64,000 nt of DNA from positions 60,709,528-60,773,527 of the forward strand of contig NC_046358.1 in assembly GCF_004027225.2 (NCBI RefSeq), written 5' to 3'. Shown one piece after another: positions 1 through 64,000 of this stretch. Numbering within the stretch: position 1 is the stretch's first letter; each line of letters begins with the position of its first letter. Under the pieces are notes generated by a model that saw only the letters and a list, made by a program, of their open reading frames with translations, was not told the origin of the DNA and did not search any database. Position numbers and translations under genes: made by a program. The DNA is from Strigops habroptila. Taxonomy: Eukaryota; Chordata; Aves; Psittaciformes; Psittacidae.

Positions 1-53591
<53,591 letters not shown>

Positions 53592-54536
53592 GGATCAGTA
53601 GCAGGAGATGAAAAGCATGTCTTTTAAGCATAGACAAATCACTTGCCTAAACCAGATTTGCGGAGGTATTCCTATAGAATATGGTATGCATGCACTGTGT
53701 TTTCATGTTTAATACAGGTTTAATAATACCTTGTCATGTTTAGAAATGGATGCAATCCCTGCTAATAACATTAGCTCTCTGTTTCTGCAATCAAATCCAG
53801 GTTGTTATGGGTTTTGCCCCGAAGTTAAGAAGTTCACAAGTTAATATTTTAATATCCATTAAGTAAAACTAAATGATTACTTAAGCGTTCCCTTCTCCTG
53901 CTCCTCAGAAGCTTGGCTGAAATATTTTATTTGTTTTCTCTGTCAACTGCTCAGTCAGTTTTCAAGCAAGATCAGCTGCAACTGTTCAAAATACAAAGGT
54001 TTCTACAAACACAACAACTTGCAGCAGTTCTAAGTGGCAGAACAGGAAAATCTGCTTACCTTTACTGCCAAATTATTTAAATATATCTGTTGTAGTTGTT
54101 GATTCTGTATCAATAATGTCTCTTTCAACACTAAAGCATCGGATATGATTAACTTCTAACTGGTTCATTATTATTCCTCCTACAGGATATAAGGGAAATT
54201 TTCTCTTTACAATTACTTGCACTATCATTTTTCTGATCTCCCTTCCTCGCTCCCCACACCTCTTGCAAAGAAAGACATTCTTGTTGAAGTTTACAATATG
54301 AAGAAGAGAAGCATAATCAATGTTGCTACTGTTAGTTGTTGTGATTTATGTAAGAAAATCAACAGAAGATATTTTCCCATGTTTGTTTTATTGCCTTTTT
54401 TCCTGTTGCAATTTAGAATACTTAGCTTCCTTAAACCAATTGCAGACATTCTGGAGACATTCACAAATTATCAAAGTTTTGAGTAAATTTCATCTATAGT
54501 GACATTACTAGGTCAAAAAAAAAAAAGAAAAAGTTT
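53592..54536. other. convergent 3' regions of CCDC73 (+) and EIF3M (-)
   Basis: The 945 bases between the two stop codons. On the + strand there is no canonical AATAAA here, only variants such as AGTAAA (53862-53867); the first canonical + strand AATAAA is at 54938-54943, inside EIF3M. On the - strand AATAAA appears at 54392-54387 and 53931-53926. The transcripts therefore probably come very close or overlap. Confidence 0.7.
54387..54392 (-). terminator. EIF3M: probable EIF3M poly(A) signal
   Basis: TTTATT on the + strand reads AATAAA on the - strand, about 145 bases after the EIF3M stop codon. It is the nearest canonical signal. A second one at 53926-53931 could give a longer 3' end. Confidence 0.6.
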
Positions 54537-54657
54537 TTAGGTGTCTGAGAGACTAAGGAGACTGTTTTTCACTTGATTCAAGTTTTGTTTCCAGGTGTTT
54601 AGAGTGTCGTACAATTGCTGCCACTGCTGCTTTCCAAAGGTCCGATGTGTGCTGTGA
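54537..54657 (-). CDS. EIF3M: EIF3M last coding exon (C-terminal 39 residues and stop)
   Basis: Acceptor TTCTCTAG (- strand, just above 54657). Encodes [20 protein letters not shown], then [19 protein letters not shown] and TAA at 54539-54537. Two differences from human (A to T, K to Q) in the C-terminal helix. Confidence 0.97.
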
Positions 54658-57600
54658 CTAGAGAAGTAAAACAAAATTGGCAGATGATTACTACATGTCA
54701 TAGTCACCTAATAATTCTTTTATAGCACTACTTTACCCTCACAAACGAACAGGGAAATTTTTATTTTCCCTATATAAAGGGCTCCACTTAACCAGTTAAG
54801 AGAATCCTTTAGCCTTCCCAAATATTTAAAGCAGCAACAGTCATTAGTATTCTTGTCACTATTAGGTCATTAAATGAAATGTGCTGGAAAGTAGGGCTCT
54901 TTCATTAAATAAGCTGATCGCATTCAGTGTGAGCTTTAATAAAATTATGATAAATAGCAACTATTTAACTACCAGCAACTGATAGGAACAATACCTTGCT
55001 TCTAGTTAAAATATTCTACAAATGTAAGTGAAATAATTAGAACACAGTAAGTTCTGCAAAATGCTATGAAGAATTAAGTCTTACCTGACAACTACTTTCC
55101 TCTGTGTCTGATCTATTTTGCAGTATACCATCTTTGTCTTTACAGCTGCAAAAAAGCAATGCGGTTTTGAGCAACGTTTTCAAGATAGTGCAAAGGTATT
55201 AAACTGCATAAAAGCCATTCAAAATTATATCAATACAAAGATGAAACCACAGCAGTTCATTTAATACAGGTTTGCTGTTGGTTTTACCAGTCAAGTAGGC
55301 AGAAAAGCAAAATGATGTAACAAGATGAAGGCTATGCATGAACCCTATTGTTTGTTGCCTATCTATTAAAGCAATATCCTAGTACAGTTTTTATGAACTT
55401 CTCTCCCTTACAAACACATCCTGTTTCAATGACAGCAAACAGAACCAGATAACAAACCTGCAAACAAGTTATTCTATAAAAAATTAGATGAAATACAGTT
55501 CCTGTCACTGGAAAGAAAAGCACTGTTTAAGAGACAGCAGATAGGCACATTTTTGAGCATAAAGTTTTGCAGCCATATCTTGTAACAACTGCAGAAATTA
55601 AAAATTAGTATTTTCCTGAATATTTAACATTAGCTGAGAAGAGTATAAAAGGTGTTCATTAGCACTGGGTAAATTATGGTACTACAGTTCTTACCATCAA
55701 TAACAAATGCTTCTACATCATCAGCTCCAATCTGCAGTTCCTGTTGCATTGTGTCAAATGATATTTCTTTATTCTCTACAGCCATTCCCATGAAAGTAAG
55801 GAGCCTCATTTTTGCCATATTGTGTTCGTGCAACAAGCCTGTGTAAAAGTGTTGACAGCTTATGAATTATAACTCAGAAACTCATTAATTTGTTTTCCAT
55901 GTTATTCTTACAATACATGCTTCCAATAAGTTAAAATTTATTTCACATCAAGAAAATATTCCATCTGTCCTTTTTAATGTTTTTTGAGGTATAAAATCAA
56001 TTCCTGCATCTTCCTTGTGCTTTGCTAAAACAAGTAATTTAGTTGCGAAATCACCAAGACTCAGTTGTTGTCAGTAAAATGTCGTAAATATCTGCAAAAG
56101 CGAAGCACAGAGATTTTTTTAAACATTAAAAACATCACCTGAACAGAATTTTAGGTGGTGAGGGAGCAAGTGAATGTCTCAGTTTATCTGGAAGAACAGC
56201 AATGCAAGAACAAGTGGAAAATCTGTGACTGGTAATGTTAAAACTTTCTTACAGCCTCACCCCACGTTCTCATGTAGTTGCTTGAAAATAAACCTCTCTC
56301 GCTAACGGTTCAGCAACATAACATTTTTGTGCCAGAAGAATGTGTTTTGGCACCAAATTAACTGTTTATACCACAGCAAAAAAGCATCATGAGTCATGTG
56401 CTGACAGCATCTAGCATGGCAACGAAGTGCTCTTCAAGAATAGAGGAAGAGTTATTAAAAGTTAGGTTAGATCTTTTACATGACTGTATGAATGGCAATG
56501 CAAGGCATTGAGCCAAAGGCCTGCACACCTCAGAGGTGGTTTTCCTGAAAAGAAACCTATGTCAACAAAGTTGAGACATTCAGATTAACCAAGGCATTCC
56601 TTAATCCAAGCTCTGTGTGGTACCAACAGTGATTATGGGAAAGTTTCTTTAAAAATCAATGTCAAACATTTTGTTTCTGAATGACATTATAAACATTCAC
56701 ATTGCTTCAGTAAACATTTAAGTTTGGAATTTATAACATCTGTATGCTAACAGGAAAGCCCATTAGTGCAGGACATCATGTTGTGTTAATTAGCTATAAT
56801 TATGACGCAGGTTCCCTATTTGGCACTGATTCAACAAAAATGCGATCGCCGTAATTCATACGAATGAGGAGCACCAGCAACTATACCTAACTGGGTTTAA
56901 TGGAACTCTACAAGCATCGAAAAATCAATTAGCACACATTAACCCTAATTAACAAATGCAAATGAGATGCTGATTAACTTTCCGAAAAAGACTGCAGATT
57001 AAATGTGGCCATGTTAGGGCGATTCAGTTGACACAGACAATGCTACTGCTGGCCTAAGTTGTCAGCATTAATAAAACAACAAATGGTCACAAACGGATGC
57101 CACCTGTAGGAGCCTTCTCTGCACAGCTTGCTTAGACTAGTCCTAATCCAGAGAAGGTCAGAACTAAAGACGATGCTACACTGGCACTAAAATCCTATTA
57201 TTGATACCATTTATTTTAAAGCCCAATATGTCGGCAAGTTATTAAAGAAACAAAATAATAATCTTTAAAGCATGGTTAAAAATCTATTTGTTTCTGGCAA
57301 CAGATCACAAGTGCCCTGAAGAATTTTGGAATGCCTCATCTAATAATTGTGTTGTTTCTACAGCAAACTGCCCTTGTTTTTCAAAGGCACGGCTGAAACA
57401 CTCAGACCAAGTTCCTAGCATTCTGGCTTGCACTGCCTCAGAATCCCCACCTTGTCCACTGCTCAAAGACGTTCAGAATTTTTTGAGTACAACATAAAGC
57501 AGGTGAGAAATCAAGATAACTGGAAGTAAGGCTGTCAAACCACTTGAGTTTCAAAGTTTCATAACAGTTACACAGATACTTGAAGGGTTTTACTAAGACT

Positions 57601-60600
57601 ATGTCAATCCTAGACTTACTGAAATTGCACACACTGTAAATTCACAGAGGTAAACACAGATACAGGGAGGCAAAGCAAAAGAAATTATGACTGTGGTACA
57701 CTGTACAATTAATACCAACTATATATGTAATTAACCTCCCATAACTTTATTCAAATGTTACCGTAACACCATTTTCAGCAAATACTTCTGTGCACAAATA
57801 ACTAACATAAGCGATCTCAATACATAAAAATAATTACAATACAAACCCCACTTTCTGCTAAGAAAGAAGGGTGTAAGATGTCTACCCAACTAATGTGCAA
57901 ATACATATGACAAAAGGTGTGCTTATTCTACATACATAGTTACAAACTACCACAAACTTGCTGCTAATTTTATCCATGGAAAATCACATTGGCATTTCCA
58001 TCATTTCAATACCCAAAGTACCAGCATTTTAAAGCTTTGAGGGTAATTATTCTCAAAATTATACCACACCCCATTAAACAAAATAACGCTTTCTTTTAAA
58101 GGCTGCACTAAACTCTGTTTTAGCAAAACTACACCTTTCCCTAAATGCATTCAGCCAATGTTGAAGTGTCATTTCAAAATCAAAGTTATAAAAACAAAAC
58201 AGAAAAAAACCAACCCCAACCCTGATTTTTATGGAAACATTCATTCATTACCAATATGTCAAAACCTTAATGCAGTAATAAAAAAATCTGCATCATTGAG
58301 CAATTTCTGCATTGTCACTGACCCCTGTCCTAAAAAGCTGGAATATAAAAAACGTAATTTTAATGCATGCAATAGCTTATGAACCAGTGCTCCTTTGAAA
58401 CAGTCAATTACACATCAACGGGGGAGTGTCAAAGTGTTAATTACTACTCCTTTTTTCCACAGTGTGTAAATAAAGAGGGTGCTGACATTAACATTCCATC
58501 ACATCGCTTCATGTGATGAAACAAATTAACTGGGACAGACTGTGGCTTGCTAGCTCTAATGCATCAGCACACGCAGACACACACACTATTTACATGTTTT
58601 ATCTTACTTCTCCTGAACTGGTATATTTGCTGTTATAGTTATTAATCTTAAAAAAAACCTGTAAGAGATTTATACAAGCTGCTGGCTTACTTTACAGTTG
58701 TGATCTCTGGCCTAGGCTAGAGCATCAACGCATTAAAATTTCCCTCCTGAAAGGTTTAAGAGAAAAGAAGCGGAGAAAACCAGAGTTCTCTTCCAAACCC
58801 ATGAAACAGTTTGTCCTAGTAGAACAAACCACAGTTCGGTGGTCCACATATGATCCAGTAGAGGTTAGAATCTACAAACTCTAATCCATTCTGAAAAATT
58901 CCTCTTAAATTTCCTTGGCTTCAAACTGAAGCACTAAGCAGCTTCTGTATCTTAAGCCATGTAAATAGTCAGAAATGGAATGATCCGAAAACTTACCAAG
59001 GGAGTCAATGAAGTCTTTGTTGTTCTGATAAAACTTGACATAGGATGCTAGTTTAGCACTTACAAAAATGGTCAAAAGCTAGAAGACGGAAAACAAATAT
59101 AAGAACAGTTTAAATATGATCTATGTCTCCCTTTCTGCAGGCTGGATAGATATATATATATAAAAACTATTAGTATTGAACAGAAAAAAAAACCATTAAA
59201 AGCTAAAATTCTGTCTTCTGTCAATAGCTGAGGGCAGTCTGCGCTGAGCTTACTTCCTTTTCTCAGGCTTGAAAGGCAGTTTTGCTACAGAGCTCACGTG
59301 AGGGCAAGTCTTGCAACTGAGTTTCTAAAACTTCTGAAGGGAAAGTTTTCATATATGATATTTTTAATTCTAAAAACATTAAAAGAAATCGTACATTGCA
59401 GCTCAGTATTACTGACATAGGCAACTATTCTAATGAATTTCAAAAGACATGAGCAAAACCAGGCTCTCTACAGATACCAAACCATTTTACTAAACACAAA
59501 AGTTACTTACATCATGAATAAGTTCTCCTTCCAAAAATTTGACGGGTTTTAAGGCAAGAAGATGATCAAAGAGAAAGGTATTTGGATCCTTCAATGCTCG
59601 TACAATACATCTAATGAGAAAAGGAAAATGCTTATTTTTACAGCAGTACACATTTTTATGAGGAAGTGCAATTCAATTTGTTGTTCCTTGCTTTCAAGAA
59701 AACGCCCAAGGGTCTTCAACTCTTCTGAAATGTAAGACATGTCACATTCCAATTTCAACACTTTTACAGACAGAAAAAAAAAAAGAAAAAAAAGAAAAAA
59801 AGGAATAGAAAGCATTAAGTAATTTGCCCAACATCACAAATGAGATTTGCCAGGTGGTAAGACTACAGATCACCCTACTGTTTCCATCTATGCATTTATT
59901 TCCAGCCCAGCTTTCATTCCTAGAGGTATTTTTACTGTGGTGCTAAAATTTCATAGAATTAGTTGTTTAGGAAGATTAATTATACTTGTGTACGTGACAC
60001 AAAACAGAGAAAACCCCAACACCAAACACTGCAACTGATAAACCACAGGCCTTGCAGCTCCAGGGTATAAACAGACCTAAAGGGTTTTTAGAACTGTAGA
60101 CGAAAGCTTTTGGTCAGTGGCACATGAGAAGCCCTGATGCTACACTCGCTCTGATGGCCTAGACCACAGCCCTGCCACATAAAGTACCCCCAGGAGAAGC
60201 CAAGAGCTGCACAGATACTGCAGTACAAGAAACCCTAGGCAGACGTGTTCTTCTGGAGGTAAAAGGCCTCAGATCGCTGTAGGGTAAGTCAATGAGGTTT
60301 TCATTTATGCACAGACACTTTGATTTTCAAACTGAGTCATCCTGATTCTCCTCCATGCTCAAGCATAAACAACTCCCTTGAGAACTGTTGGCTGTACACA
60401 CCTGGCAGAACCACACAACTTATTAAAAAACCTAATTCCCAAGAAGAATCATGATAGGTAGAATGTCAAAATACAAGCTTTTACTCCTTTGGCCAATGGG
60501 GAAAACACACTATTCAGAATCAATTTACTGTCCATTAAGTAAGTTTATTTCTGTGCAGTTCACATCCTTAGTACTTGCTTATAGAAAAGAGAGCAAGAAT

Positions 60601-61078
60601 TTCAACAGAACCTGCTATCTGAAAAGAACACTGAATATTAGAGAACGAAACAATCAGTAAGTAAAAAATTGGAGCTAAAGACTGCCAATTCAAACTCTGA
60701 TTGCACAGATGATGTGAACAGAGTCCCTATCAAGGCTGATCGATCTCTCTCAGCAGTGCCCAGAACACACCTGTGCACTTGCACAATGGAGTAAGCCTGG
60801 CTCTGCCTAGAAACAACTCAACCTACTGTAGAATGCAGAGATAAACCCTTCACCAAGCCAGCCGCGCTACAGAAGAGGCTGCTGCAGGGCCCTTTTCTGC
60901 CAGGCCATTTGATACTCTTCAACAGTAAGGCAATCAACATAATGCAGCAATTGAGGAAAAGCTACTTTTAAGGAAAGTGGGAAGTCAGTATTACCTGTGA
61001 GCATCAACTCTAGCCTGGGAAGCATTGTCCTCTGTGTAACTTCCCAGTAGTTCCACCATTACTTTTGCTGCAGTGTCA
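54537..61078 (-). CDS. EIF3M: EIF3M, eukaryotic translation initiation factor 3 subunit m (last six coding exons; 5' half outside window)
   Basis: Joined on the - strand: 61078-60995, 59610-59511, 59078-58997, 55838-55695, 55145-55085, 54657-54537, all with GT-AG junctions and continuous phase. The 592 bases encode about residues 178-374 of a 374-residue protein. The sequence is almost identical to human eIF3m, with conserved runs such as [20 protein letters not shown] and [20 protein letters not shown]. eIF3m is a PCI-domain subunit of the eIF3 octameric core, which binds the 40S ribosome in the cytoplasm during initiation. The window covers nearly the whole PCI domain and the C-terminal helix. 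Exons for about residues 1-177 must lie beyond 64000. The gene converges on CCDC73, as in human 11p13. Confidence 0.97.
54658..55084 (-). other. EIF3M last intron
   Basis: A 427-base intron with no recognised feature on the - strand. On the + strand it contains ATTAAA (54903) and AATAAA (54938-54943), candidate signals for a long CCDC73 3' end. Confidence 0.8.
55085..55145 (-). CDS. EIF3M: EIF3M penultimate exon
   Basis: 61 bases; acceptor GCTTTTTTGCAG, donor AG|GTAAGA (- strand). Encodes [19 protein letters not shown], the end of the winged-helix part of the PCI domain. Human has Arg where this has the first Lys. Confidence 0.97.
55146..55694 (-). other. EIF3M intron
   Basis: About 550 bases of AT-rich intron; nothing recognised. 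Confidence 0.8.
55695..55838 (-). CDS. EIF3M: EIF3M exon, PCI domain core
   Basis: 144 bases; acceptor CTTTTACACAG, donor GATG|GTAAGA (- strand). Encodes [20 protein letters not shown] and onward to [11 protein letters not shown], identical to human apart from Gln to His near the start. Confidence 0.98.
56750..57120. promoter_or_regulatory. candidate conserved non-coding element 1 in EIF3M intron
   Basis: Dense in developmental-factor motifs: TTAATTAG (about 56786), ATAATTATGACGCA (about 56797), a CpG-containing GCGATCGCCG (56842-56851) in otherwise CpG-poor DNA, CCCTAATTAAC (about 56943) and a perfect octamer ATGCAAAT (56956-56963). No repeat or coding signal. The CpG survival and motif density suggest selection. 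EIF3M lies next to WT1 in mammals, so a long-range role is possible. Inference only. Confidence 0.45.
58400..58620. promoter_or_regulatory. candidate conserved non-coding element 2 in EIF3M intron
   Basis: Unique sequence with GTTAATTACTAC (about 58436), an 8-bp inverted repeat CATCACAT-cgcttc-ATGTGATG (58497-58518), CAAATTAACTGG (about 58522) and GCTAGCTCTAATGCATCAGC (58549-58568). It has the look of slowly evolving regulatory DNA. No coding potential. Confidence 0.4.
58997..59078 (-). CDS. EIF3M: EIF3M exon, PCI domain
   Basis: 82 bases; acceptor CGTCTTCTAG, donor CTTG|GTAAGT (- strand). Encodes [20 protein letters not shown], then KDFIDSL and one base of Gly. Identical to human as I remember it. 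Confidence 0.98.
59079..59510 (-). other. EIF3M intron
   Basis: 432 bases with a short TA run (59149-59163). Nothing else recognised. Confidence 0.8.
59511..59610 (-). CDS. EIF3M: EIF3M exon, PCI domain
   Basis: 100 bases; acceptor CTTTTCTCATTAG, donor GAT|GTAAGT (- strand). Encodes [20 protein letters not shown] followed by [13 protein letters not shown]. Differs from human at two conservative sites (Ala to Thr, Thr to Ala). Confidence 0.98.
59611..60994 (-). other. EIF3M intron (1.4 kb)
   Basis: Contains an A/G-rich tract (59770-59804) and a MIR-like scrap ('agtaatttgcccaacatcacaaatgag ... gccaggtggtaagact') at about 59817-59866. No exon recognised. Confidence 0.7.
59815..59880 (+). mobile_element. 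possible MIR-like SINE scrap
   Basis: The order 'taatttgcccaacatcacaaatgag ... gccaggtggtaagactacag' resembles the MIR core ('taacttgcccaaggtcacac ... agtggcagagc'). Short and diverged, so uncertain. Confidence 0.35.
60995..61078 (-). CDS. EIF3M: EIF3M exon, start of the window's EIF3M coding part
   Basis: 84 bases; acceptor CTTCTGTAG, donor CACAG|GTAATA (- strand). Opens with the last base of a Ser codon, then [20 protein letters not shown] and QARVDAH. Human has DAAS where this has DTAA. Confidence 0.97.
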
Positions 61079-64000
61079 CTACAGAAGAAAAATAAAGTTA
61101 CCTCAGGACTGCTGAAAAAAAATAGTTCAAACAAGACACTCAAATATTTAAATAATTCCCTTACAATGTTATAGGTCAAATTAAATTACACTTGAAAAAG
61201 ATGTAGATGATCCATTTTAATTCTAGTGGAGAGAACAAATTAACTAGATGTATTCTTTCAATTCTTGTTGTACAAAATGTTTATCTTCACCCTTCATTTC
61301 ATTCTCTTAAATTGATAAATTACCTGCTGGTTATGGAAAAAGCTTTCTGAGCTAGGAACAGCTTTATATGGTTCACTAGAATGCTCTTCTTACGCACATC
61401 TGGATTTAATCACTGCACAATAAGTAGCACTGCAAAGTTTATTTCAAATGTAAAATGGCATATCTTAAAGAATATTTATGGCCAGGCAAATGACTGTATA
61501 AAAGCTGCTTTTTCTTCTTTCAGAGATTCTCTCTTCAAGTATTCAGAGTGAGAGCTGCTCATTTTACTGAGGAAGTTAAGCAGCCAGCACTTAGATTGGC
61601 TTAGGCTGCTGTGAAGCAAGCAGCTTCCAATGCAGCTTTGACAGACAGCTTTCGGAAACACAGTTCATCCAAAGAAAACTGAGTAAACCAACAGCCTTGC
61701 CTACCCACCAGATTATTTTGTGAACAGCAGCTCATCAATGTTACTGCAAACCACCTCCGAGACCGTTACTGTGTCATTTTAACAGATTTGGATTCATTTT
61801 CACTTAACATTTCTCACCACTAGTGAGGCCAGAAGCTGCTGGTGATTTCCATAATATTTTCAGCAAAAAATATACACACTCAATAGGCTGTGTGTATACA
61901 CACAAAAAGCTATTTCCTGTTTCTCATGGAATTCTTGTTAACTATTAAAATAGAAAGTGCGACAGTTATTCTGTACAGAGAATAGATTTTGTTGACACCA
62001 TCTTACTACCTCATTTGAATGAGACAGGGTGTGGAGGTAGGTACTACCAAAACTCAGCAGTGAGACACAGCCACAACTGAGCGCTTTGCAGAAGTCCCTA
62101 CACACATACACAGACTGGAAACTACTAGAGGTACTTCCTCAGTGGACAGGAGGAAGGTTGGATACTAATCTCCAGACTACAGTGAGTTATAGTGTAAAGA
62201 TAAGCTCTTCCTTCAAAGCAGCTCATTTCCAGATACAGTAGATTTCCCCATGTGGTCTAATAGCCTCCAAAATTTTCCTTAAAAGAAAAAAATGTTCAAG
62301 AATAAAGATTCAGTTCACTTTAATTACTTATGTTAATGGCATATATTACACAGGGAAGGAACAAACCACCACAACACTCCCAGTACATGCTGTCATGTGC
62401 TGTGAGACAGGTTTAACACATATAGCAGCACAGGCTGGAGTGGTTTTACAATACAATGATATTGTCTTTATGCAGGTATTTACTTTAAATCTCACAATAC
62501 AGCTATATGACAGCTTCTTTATAGGGTGAGGTTTTGTGCTTCTAGAGGATTTACCAGATCTCACAGATGTGCAACACATATATAAAGACATCATGGGAAA
62601 CAAGCAATACCATATATAATTTGGATGTACACTGAGTGAAGACACTTGGTGACCAAGGCAGGAGAACTTTCTTTAGGTCCCAGCTATTACTCCAGAACTG
62701 TGTTCAGGGATATAAGCATGAATGAAAGATTTGCTATAGGAGTCCATCATTAAAGAGGTCAGCTCACGTTTTGTCGTGCCAACTGACACTGGTGTGTAGA
62801 GGAACCGACAGCTCTGTATCAGTGAAATAAAATTAATTCAGACAGCTTTATACAGGAGGGAACCATCTGCATGTAAGCAGTCAGTGACAGACTATGACTG
62901 GTGAAATCGTATCAGCACTACATGTTCTAGTGAAGATAAACAACCAGTTTAATACAGGACTGATACCATATAGACATTCAAACAAGGAGGCTCAGCTCAT
63001 GTGCTATTCAACCTAACGATACCAGACTCCTTATTTAATAGAAGCCTTCGGTAGCTGTTCTTGTACACTTCAGAACAGTGTTACAGATTTCTGGAACTTT
63101 TCCTCTCCTCCCATTCCCTTAGGAGCAAAAATTGAAAACTATGCATTTAACTAATTTCAAATAGTATTTGTAATCCCCCCACCTTTTTTTCTTTTTTAGG
63201 TGAGGAAGGAGTGGAATCTTTCACTTGTATTTCTAGGAAACACCAGAACTCTCCAAGACAATTACCCCCGAACTTCCAGTGCTAAATTCTTGTGAGCCTC
63301 AGCAAGTATGGCAGGCCTTTTAATCTTACTCATTCCATTCAGTGTCAGACTACTACCATAAATTAGGGCGTTTAATGCAGGAATACAGATCACTATTCTA
63401 CCAAAGCTCATTGCTAAATGTGTCTCACCTAAGATGCAAATGTGAACATTTTTTTCTAGCAAGACAGCTTGCACGAATACTGGCTCCACTTGCCAGTCTA
63501 GATGCATAACTTGACAAAGAGCCAGTGAGAATAGAAGTTAGGGTAGATAAAAGGAAGAAAAAAAAAACAACCCACAAAGTATTCCGAGACTTAGTAAGTT
63601 GTTGGATCGAGTTCCTCTACATGACATGATACTAAATGGAATTAAAATTAAATGAAACAATTATTTTGCAGGTGCCTGACATGCTAAGCTTTTTGGGACA
63701 GGTATTAAGAACTGGTCTTGCCAGTTCTGCTTGAGTGTAAACTTGGGCAGGGCTAATCCTGCTTTGAACCCTGCCAGGTCCATGGCAGAGGACAGCTGTA
63801 AGCTGCACTAGGCTGGTGCCTGGCAGGGCTGCACAGCACAACTGGCTGCATGCAAGGCATGCATGCCTGTAAAACTCCATCTGTAACTGGAAAAGAACAC
63901 AGGTTGCATTACCTTGCAGTTTTGTACCAACACAGCTACAAAAATGCTGAAGACTAAAGCAGCTGAGGTACAAAACTCTACTGCAGAACCTTTACGGCAA
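61079..64000 (-). other. EIF3M upstream intron, continues past the window end
   Basis: The preceding EIF3M exon, which should encode the YIPTELDQVRKWISDWN and LLRLLYEAL parts, was looked for on the - strand and not found, so it lies beyond 64000. The stretch has a 14-bp palindrome AGGCATGCATGCCT (63855-63868) but no recognised repeat or gene. Confidence 0.7.

Larger units (their letters stand above)
55839..58996 (-). other. EIF3M intron (3.2 kb)
   Basis: The longest EIF3M intron bounded in the window. It contains no recognised mobile element but holds two stretches that look like conserved non-coding elements (about 56750-57120 and 58400-58620). A 69-codon + strand frame at 57288-57497 looks like chance. 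Confidence 0.75.

Noticed and set aside
57288..57497. 69-codon + strand Cys-rich frame, at first glance like a secreted peptide
   Set aside because: No signal peptide, no regular cysteine framework and no splice context, and it lies antisense in an EIF3M intron.
61321..61345. Donor-like site on the - strand (CAGCAG|GTAATT), considered as the end of the preceding EIF3M exon
   Set aside because: The sequence before it does not encode the expected eIF3m residues (the LLRLLYEAL and CKKS region), and no proper acceptor fits.
62346..62645. 99-codon - strand frame in the EIF3M upstream intron
   Set aside because: Does not match the missing EIF3M exons or any protein I know.

Overview
This is vertebrate nuclear DNA, most likely from a bird. 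It is AT-rich, intron-dominated and free of bacterial-style gene packing. It carries several fragments of the CR1 retrotransposon, the dominant LINE of birds; one ends in the typical short ATGATTCT-like 3' repeats (25395-25828). The species cannot be read from the window. Two known, convergent protein genes account for all the coding sequence I can support.

Gene 1, CCDC73 (coiled-coil domain containing 73), runs on the + strand from 2427 to at least 53591. I assembled 18 exons by splice sites, reading phase and similarity to my memory of the mammalian protein. They join without a frame break into 1090 codons, close to the roughly 1080 residues of the human protein. Exons 1-14 encode a long Glu/Lys/Leu-rich coiled coil (about residues 25-400). 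Exons 15-16 encode a polar, probably disordered middle, mostly in one 1.56-kb exon. Exons 17-18 encode a conserved C-terminal tail. The promoter is not in the window.

Gene 2, EIF3M (subunit m of translation initiation factor eIF3), is on the - strand. Its last six coding exons lie between 61078 and 54537 and encode about residues 178-374: nearly the whole PCI domain, the C-terminal helix and the stop codon. The first half of the gene is beyond 64000. The two stop codons are only about 0.95 kb apart, so the 3' untranslated regions probably meet or overlap. The same tail-to-tail pair lies near WT1 in human 11p13.

The rest is intron and flank. The introns between exons 6 and 9 (16.6-32.2 kb) hold most CR1 pieces and several small palindromic or tandem structures. 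A few stretches look like ancient conserved non-coding elements, most convincingly two inside one EIF3M intron (about 56.75-57.12 kb and 58.40-58.62 kb) and one in CCDC73 intron 16 (about 47.74-47.99 kb, with a 16-bp octamer palindrome). An intronic poly(A) signal after CCDC73 exon 15 could give a short, coiled-coil-only isoform. I found no tRNA, rRNA, CRISPR or intact mobile element, and no clear sign of an undescribed multi-gene system. The most interesting leads are regulatory and transcript-structure ones.
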